Source: an uncultured Clostridia bacterium (GTDB lineage: Bacteria > Bacillota > Clostridia > Oscillospirales > Acutalibacteraceae). From it: 8,668 nucleotides of DNA. The notes under the pieces are model-generated. The model made no database searches, was not told the DNA's origin, and saw nothing but the letters and a program-made list of their open reading frames with translations. A program made the position numbers and the translations under genes. Numbering within the stretch: position 1 is the first letter of the stretch; each line of letters opens with the position of its first letter. Shown here piece by piece: positions 5,175-8,668 of this stretch. The stretch is from assembly GCA_947165115.1 (NCBI GenBank), contig CAMUZD010000054.1, positions 1 through 8,668 of the forward strand. Direction: 5' to 3'.

Positions 5175-7724
5175 ATGGAGTTATTTTTCAAAAGAATCGC
5201 CTCGTTTTTTCTTTTCATTTTCATGGTTCTCGGCTTTTATAAAGGAGGGATCGAGGTGAAAAACGAAATATCTGTTCCGGAACTGAGTCTGTCTGCCGAA
5301 GATGTTACAAACGGTTTTACGGTAACGCTTCCGCCGATTTCGGGAACGATGAAATTCAACCGCATCTCGTTTTCTTACGAAGCCACAGCGGCCGCTCGCG
5401 CAGTCATCTCATACAGGTTGGAGAGAGAAACAATCGAGGAAGAACTGCTTCTGAGCTCGGAATCAACCCGGACCTCAATGCTGCTTAACGGTTATCTTGA
5501 CCGCAAGACAGCTTCGCGCCTTATTTCCGTGCGCTTTGAGCCGATAATAAAAGGAGAAAACTGTGTTCTCAGCGTTTCGGACTTTTCCTGCGGTCTGCAA
5601 AATGCGCCGAAGGAAGATGATATTCTGTTCATTGAAAACGATCAATATAAAGCCGGTGTCAGCCTTAGATGGGGCGGCGGTCTCTCTTGGTTTGAAGACA
5701 AAAAGAACACAGACTACGGTAATCTGCTTAATAATCATGATACCGGTCGTCTTGTGCAACAGTCATATTACGGACCGCAAAAAATAGATGGTTATGAAAA
5801 CGGTGTTTACGGCGACAGCGTATGGGGCTACAATCCCGTTCAGGGAGGCGACATGTATGGCAACAGCAGCAAACTTGTAGCCGTTGAAAAAACCGATGAT
5901 GAAATCCGCATAGTCTGCCGCCCTCTCGATTGGGCGCAGGATAACCTGCTCACACAAACATATTATTCATGCGTGTATAAACTGACGGATGAGGGGCTGA
6001 CCGTTAAGAATACGGTTGTTGACTTTCTTCAGACACCGTGGACAGAAAAGCAGCAGGAGCTACCGGCGTTTTATACAGTCAGTGCTCTTGACAACTTCTG
6101 GTTCTATGACGGAGATAAACCCTGGACCGGCGACGAATTACGCGTTGAACGTGATCTGCCGTTCTGGGCGGGAAAGCCCGCATTTCAGCTGAAGGGCGGA
6201 AATAACGAAACATGGTGCGCATGGACGAACGACAGCGACTACGGAGTTGGATTATTTACACCGAAAGCGACTTCTCTGCTCGCCGGCCGGTATCAGTATG
6301 ACGGTTCCGCCGATGCGGGATCCGACTCAACAAATTATGTAGCACCGCTCGGTGTTTTCGGATTGGAATTTGACAAACCGTTCAGCTATTATTACTATTT
6401 GACGGCGGGAAATGTTGATGAGATAAGAGACAGCTTCAGCGGTATCGGCAATCTGCAGGGAGGCGACTTCAGACGCGTATTCCCCGATATGGGTGTCTGT
6501 GACCCGCATGTGCATGTTTTTGACGGCAAGGCCTATCTGTTTTCCAGCCACGATTACGGTCCGGGGCAATCCATCTACCGCATGGACGACTGGCGCGTAT
6601 TTTCTTCTGGAGATCTTGTCAACTGGGAGCTTGAGTTTACGCTTCGTCCGGAGGACACCTTCCTCGGAACTGATCATGAATGCTACGCCACCGATGCGGC
6701 GGAACGAAACGGCAAGTATTATCTCTATTTCTCCGATCAGCAGCGATGCACCGGCGTGGCGGTCAGTGAAAACGGTCCCGGAGGACCTTATTTCGACGCT
6801 CTCGGAAAGCCACTGCTGCCCCAGGGGATTGCAGATACAGCCTGCTATGACCCGACAGTATTCATTGACGATGATGAAAACAAGACCCCGTATATTATGT
6901 TCGGATATACGGTAGTCGGCAAGAAATATTATATTGCACGGCTCAACGAGGATATGATTTCACTTGCAGAAGAGCCGAAGGCGGTCGAAATCATTGACGG
7001 GTGGGAGAATGATGCCTGCTGGATAACAAAATGGGGTGATACCTACTATCTTAACTCGCATGGCGGAGAGTATGCGACAAGCAAGAGCATTTACGGCCCT
7101 TATACATATCGCGGTAGGATCTGTGAAGATTGCTTTACCGACCACGGCACATTCTTCACATTCCGAAACCAGACTTATTTTACTTACGGTGTTCCTGAAA
7201 ACTACGGAAGCGGCGAACCGCTCGATCGGTATTACAGAACCACGAAATTTGTTTACGCTCATATGAAAGACAACGGCGATATAGTTACCGATGAATTTAT
7301 CAAAAAAGTCGGAGTCGGTCAATATGACGCAACATGGAAAGCAATCAACGGCGAGTGGTTTTTTGACGCTGCCGACGGTATCAGCAAAAAGGAAAATACG
7401 AACGGCTTTGAGCTTCGCGGCATAAAGGACGGCTCATACCTGTCATTCCCGAATATCCTTAATATGCCGGGAAATGCTACCCTTAAACTCACCGTTGCAA
7501 ACGGAAACGATACCCCTTGCACAGTGGAAATACATAAAGAAACCCCCGACGGAGAGCTGCTCGGCAGCTGTATTATCGGAAATACCGGCGGCTTTGATCA
7601 ATTTGAGTCTTTTGATGTAACTCTGAACAATACCGCGGGAACAAACGGAATATGTTTTGTCTTTCGCACTGAAGCCGATGAGGCGCTGAGATTTGAAGAT
7701 TTCAGCTTTGCTGCTACCAACTGA
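5175..7724 (+). CDS. Anchored GH43-like glycosidase with CBM6-like C-terminal module
   Basis: An 849-residue protein. The start at 5175 is chosen over the ATG at 5169 because AGGA (5165-5168) lies six bases before 5175 but directly abuts 5169. Residues about 8-21 form a hydrophobic segment after KR, with no clear cleavage site, so the protein is probably anchored at the surface. Residues 30-145 are strand-rich. Residues 150-425 form a second beta-rich region with W166GGGLSWF, NNHDTGRLVQQSYYG and NPVQGGDMYGN motifs. Residues about 437-720 match a five-bladed GH43-like propeller: D443 in CDPHVHVFDGKAYLF fits the base and D559 in CYDPTVFIDDD the second Asp. H657 in TDHGTFF is a plausible final-blade His. 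The position where GH43 has its acid Glu (EASW/EGPW type) reads NDACW, with D613; E611 is two residues earlier. Residues 753-847 look like CBM6, including GNTGGFDQFESF. Likely role is hydrolysis of arabinose- or xylose-like side chains; substrate is unknown. Confidence 0.8.
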   Translation: MELFFKRIASFFLFIFMVLGFYKGGIEVKNEISVPELSLSAEDVTNGFTVTLPPISGTMKFNRISFSYEATAAARAVISYRLERETIEEELLLSSESTRTSMLLNGYLDRKTASRLISVRFEPIIKGENCVLSVSDFSCGLQNAPKEDDILFIENDQYKAGVSLRWGGGLSWFEDKKNTDYGNLLNNHDTGRLVQQSYYGPQKIDGYENGVYGDSVWGYNPVQGGDMYGNSSKLVAVEKTDDEIRIVCRPLDWAQDNLLTQTYYSCVYKLTDEGLTVKNTVVDFLQTPWTEKQQELPAFYTVSALDNFWFYDGDKPWTGDELRVERDLPFWAGKPAFQLKGGNNETWCAWTNDSDYGVGLFTPKATSLLAGRYQYDGSADAGSDSTNYVAPLGVFGLEFDKPFSYYYYLTAGNVDEIRDSFSGIGNLQGGDFRRVFPDMGVCDPHVHVFDGKAYLFSSHDYGPGQSIYRMDDWRVFSSGDLVNWELEFTLRPEDTFLGTDHECYATDAAERNGKYYLYFSDQQRCTGVAVSENGPGGPYFDALGKPLLPQGIADTACYDPTVFIDDDENKTPYIMFGYTVVGKKYYIARLNEDMISLAEEPKAVEIIDGWENDACWITKWGDTYYLNSHGGEYATSKSIYGPYTYRGRICEDCFTDHGTFFTFRNQTYFTYGVPENYGSGEPLDRYYRTTKFVYAHMKDNGDIVTDEFIKKVGVGQYDATWKAINGEWFFDAADGISKKENTNGFELRGIKDGSYLSFPNILNMPGNATLKLTVANGNDTPCTVEIHKETPDGELLGSCIIGNTGGFDQFESFDVTLNNTAGTNGICFVFRTEADEALRFEDFSFAATN

Positions 7725-7784
7725 AAACTTTCTCAAAGACTTTATCATTATACTGAACAATTCCGAAAAAGATAAATATATGAT

Positions 7785-7817
7785 CAAGGACAGCCCGGAG
7801 GCTGTCCTTGCATTTTT
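7785..7817 (+). terminator. Strong intrinsic terminator of the GH43-like gene
   Basis: A perfect 11-base-pair stem, CAAGGACAGCC (7785-7795) with GGCTGTCCTTG (7800-7810), closes a CGGA loop and is followed by CATTTTT. It lies about 60 bases after the stop codon at 7724. It is the clearest terminator in the window and marks the end of the carbohydrate block. Confidence 0.92.
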
Positions 7818-7843
7818 ATACTTGACCTGTTCTTCTCAATAAA

Positions 7844-7862
7844 AATTGATATATAATCAATT
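7844..7862. promoter_or_regulatory. Palindrome containing a TATAAT -10 element
   Basis: AATTGAT (7844-7850) and ATCAATT (7856-7862) are perfect inverted arms around ATATA. Consensus TATAAT lies at 7852-7857. The best -35, TTGACC (7822-7827), is 24 bases away, too far for a normal promoter, so an activator or a poor -35 would be needed. The arms could be an operator. The site sits between two terminators. Confidence 0.35.
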
Positions 7863-7863
7863 C

Positions 7864-7948
7864 TAAATTAACCGGATTCAGCGCAGTTTGCTGAGAAAAC
7901 AATAATTAAAAACTCTTATGCCGCTCACTTATTGTGGGCGGTATTTTT
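7864..7948 (+). ncRNA. Candidate small RNA or leader between two terminators
   Basis: A transcript starting about seven bases after the TATAAT at 7852-7857 would end at the second terminator, giving about 85 nt. It would carry a 5' hairpin CAGCG/TGCTG (7879-7893, with a G-U pair), an A-rich single-stranded middle and a terminator stem. No open reading frame with a ribosome site is seen in it. It matches no RNA family I recognise. It could equally be a premature-termination leader for the downstream gene remnant. Confidence 0.25.
7918..7948 (+). terminator. Second intrinsic terminator
   Basis: ATGCCGCTCAC (7918-7928) pairs with GTGGGCGGTAT (7934-7944), including two G-U pairs, around a TTATT loop. 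The stem runs into TTTTT (7944-7948). The stem is GC-rich at its centre and the T-run is immediate, so it should work on the plus strand. It lies about 100 bases after the first terminator, with a -10-like element between. Confidence 0.75.
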
Positions 7949-8064
7949 ATGCCTTCTGAGGCCCGAAAGTCAGAGCCCGTATTTTTGGACTTGGTTTGTG
8001 AGAAAATTACATTGAGGCAGGGACGGATAATCGATAATTTAGGGCAAAAAATAACTGCTTTTAT

Positions 8065-8072
8065 AAAGGAGG
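8065..8072 (+). promoter_or_regulatory. Ribosome binding site of the truncated regulator
   Basis: AAAGGAGG, an excellent Shine-Dalgarno match, lies eight bases before the ATG at 8081. It shows that translation signals remain in place for an open reading frame of only 28 codons. Confidence 0.75.
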
Positions 8073-8080
8073 CATAAGTT

Positions 8081-8167
8081 ATGGCAGCAGAATATCTCCC
8101 GGGAACTCCCGGAGAAAGAATCAGAGATTTAAGAAAAGAAGGGCAATCAGGAATTCATAATGATTGA
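8081..8167 (+). pseudogene. N-terminal remnant of an XRE-family HTH regulator
   Basis: Twenty-eight codons begin MAAEYLPGTPGERIRDLRKE, which I recognise as the start of a Cro/CI-type (XRE) DNA-binding protein of Clostridia; intact relatives continue with a KGLTQxELA-like helix-turn-helix. Here the match ends at about residue 20 and the next codons (GQSGIHND) run to a stop at 8165-8167. Just before the break, at about 8139-8142, another reading frame begins to match a different family, so the gene was cut by a join rather than a point mutation. The strong ribosome site remains. Its stop codon overlaps the ATG at 8160 (ATGATTGA), so ribosomes ending here could restart on the next frame. It cannot bind DNA as a normal repressor because the recognition helix is absent. 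Confidence 0.65.
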
Positions 8168-8651
8168 TGACCAAAGATGCGTCTTTGAAGATATTGTGAA
8201 GGCCTCGCAGAAATGTCAAAAGGACGGAAAGAAAAGAACGGTAATCGTTGAAGGCGGACCTGGAACAGGCAAATACAGTTTTCTTGATTCCGTTAAAAAA
8301 GTGTTTCCCGACGCGCCTGTAATAAATCTTCAGGAGCATTATCGTTGCAATCCGAAAATAATCGGATTCTGCAATCAGAAGTTTTATGACGGAAACCTGT
8401 TTGTTATGACAGAGGATAATAATGATTCTCCCCTTTCCGCAATTAAAACCTCTCCCGGAAATCACGCAAGAGGAAAATTCAATCAGCGTCAGATAGATGT
8501 AATTGTTAATGAAGTTCTTCCGAAACTTGACTACGCAGCAAGTGACATCGGAATAATTGCACCGTATAATGATCAGGTTTTCAGACACGCTTTCGTCATT
8601 TTGACGAAAAAGGCAAAGTGCCCCACGAGGCCGGGAAGCCTTGATATATAA
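8160..8651 (+). pseudogene. Mosaic remnant of two ATPase/helicase genes (DUF2075-like and SF1 AAA_12-like)
   Basis: A 163-codon frame built from pieces. In-frame similarity begins before the ATG, at about 8142, with GNQEF preceding MIDDQRCVFEDIV. This matches the segment leading to Walker A of DUF2075-type (PF09848) ATPases, and IVEGGPGTGK (29-38) is that P-loop. At residue 39 it passes directly into YSFLDSVKKVFPDAP, LQEHYRCNPKIIGFCNQKFY (57-76) and IGIIAPYNDQV (130-140), a pattern typical of the C-terminal RecA-like half (AAA_12) of a different SF1 helicase. Walker B and the middle motifs are missing. From residue 141 the sequence matches neither family and ends at a TAA (8649-8651). The real proteins are many hundred residues long, so this is non-functional as a helicase, although the frame stays open and might be translated by restart from the upstream 28-codon frame. 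Misassembly is an alternative. Confidence 0.65.
8591..8609. repeat. Perfect inverted repeat near the end of the helicase remnant
   Basis: TTTCGTCA (8591-8598) and TGACGAAA (8602-8609) are perfect 8-base arms around TTT. It begins about ten bases after helicase similarity stops, so it may sit at a recombination edge. No T-tract follows on either strand. Confidence 0.4.
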
Positions 8652-8668
8652 GGAAAGAGTGCCGATTG

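Larger units (their letters stand above)
7725..8080 (+). other. Intergenic region with two terminators and a possible small RNA
   Basis: About 356 bases without a gene. In order it holds the terminator of the GH43-like gene (7785-7817), a palindrome containing TATAAT (7844-7862), a small hairpin (7879-7893), a second terminator (7918-7948), and a region leading to the truncated regulator. The last part has two GATAAT elements (8026-8031, 8033-8038). TTGAGG (8012-8017) is 15 bases before the second, too close for a confident promoter, as is TTGGAC (7985-7990) with TACATT (8008-8013) on sequence match. Confidence 0.6.

Noticed and set aside
8121..8588. A 155-codon minus-strand frame over the helicase remnant
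   Set aside because: It is the complement of segments with clear helicase motifs on the plus strand, and its product shows no recognisable pattern.
8160..8651. An intact new compact ATPase or defence helicase
   Set aside because: Walker B and the central helicase motifs are missing and the two halves match different families, so decay by deletion is the simpler reading.
1..8668. CRISPR array, tRNA, rRNA, IS element or phage attachment site
   Set aside because: No regularly spaced repeats, cloverleaf, rRNA signature, transposase or integrase reading frame could be seen.

Overview
The window looks like chromosomal DNA of a low-to-moderate GC Gram-positive anaerobe, most likely an uncultured gut-type member of the Clostridia. 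The grounds are strong purine-rich Shine-Dalgarno sites, a near-consensus extended -10 promoter, hairpin-plus-T-tract terminators, and the protein families present. No rRNA, tRNA, CRISPR array, IS element or phage structural gene is visible. Taxonomy is an inference from sequence style; no marker gene is present.

Layout: (1) 1-327 holds a promoter, an overlapping inverted repeat and a 71-residue glycine-zipper membrane protein. (2) 374-7724 holds three large plus-strand genes that look devoted to carbohydrate: a cytoplasmic DUF3863-type protein with a polysaccharide-deacetylase-like barrel (374-1888); a surface-anchored LamG-like / right-handed beta-helix protein with a Calx-beta-like end (2094-4853); and a surface-anchored protein with a large beta-sandwich region, a GH43-like five-bladed propeller and a C-terminal CBM6-like module (5175-7724). 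Gaps of about 205 and 320 bases separate them, so they may be separate transcription units in one glycan-degradation neighbourhood. No transporter or regulator is in view. (3) 7725-8080 is non-coding, with a very strong terminator, a TATAAT element inside a palindrome and a second terminator. This arrangement could make a small RNA of about 85 nt. (4) 8081-8668 is a graveyard of accessory genes: the first residues of an XRE-type repressor joined to a slice of a DUF2075-type ATPase, joined in frame to a slice of a different SF1 helicase, and ending in unrelated sequence.

Working model (inference): the two anchored proteins bind and cut a complex plant or host glycan at the cell surface, and the DUF3863 protein acts on imported product inside. 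The least ordinary features are an Asp where GH43 enzymes carry the general-acid Glu, the multi-junction helicase mosaic, and the terminator-promoter-terminator unit. I found no convincing complete new defence or mobile system.
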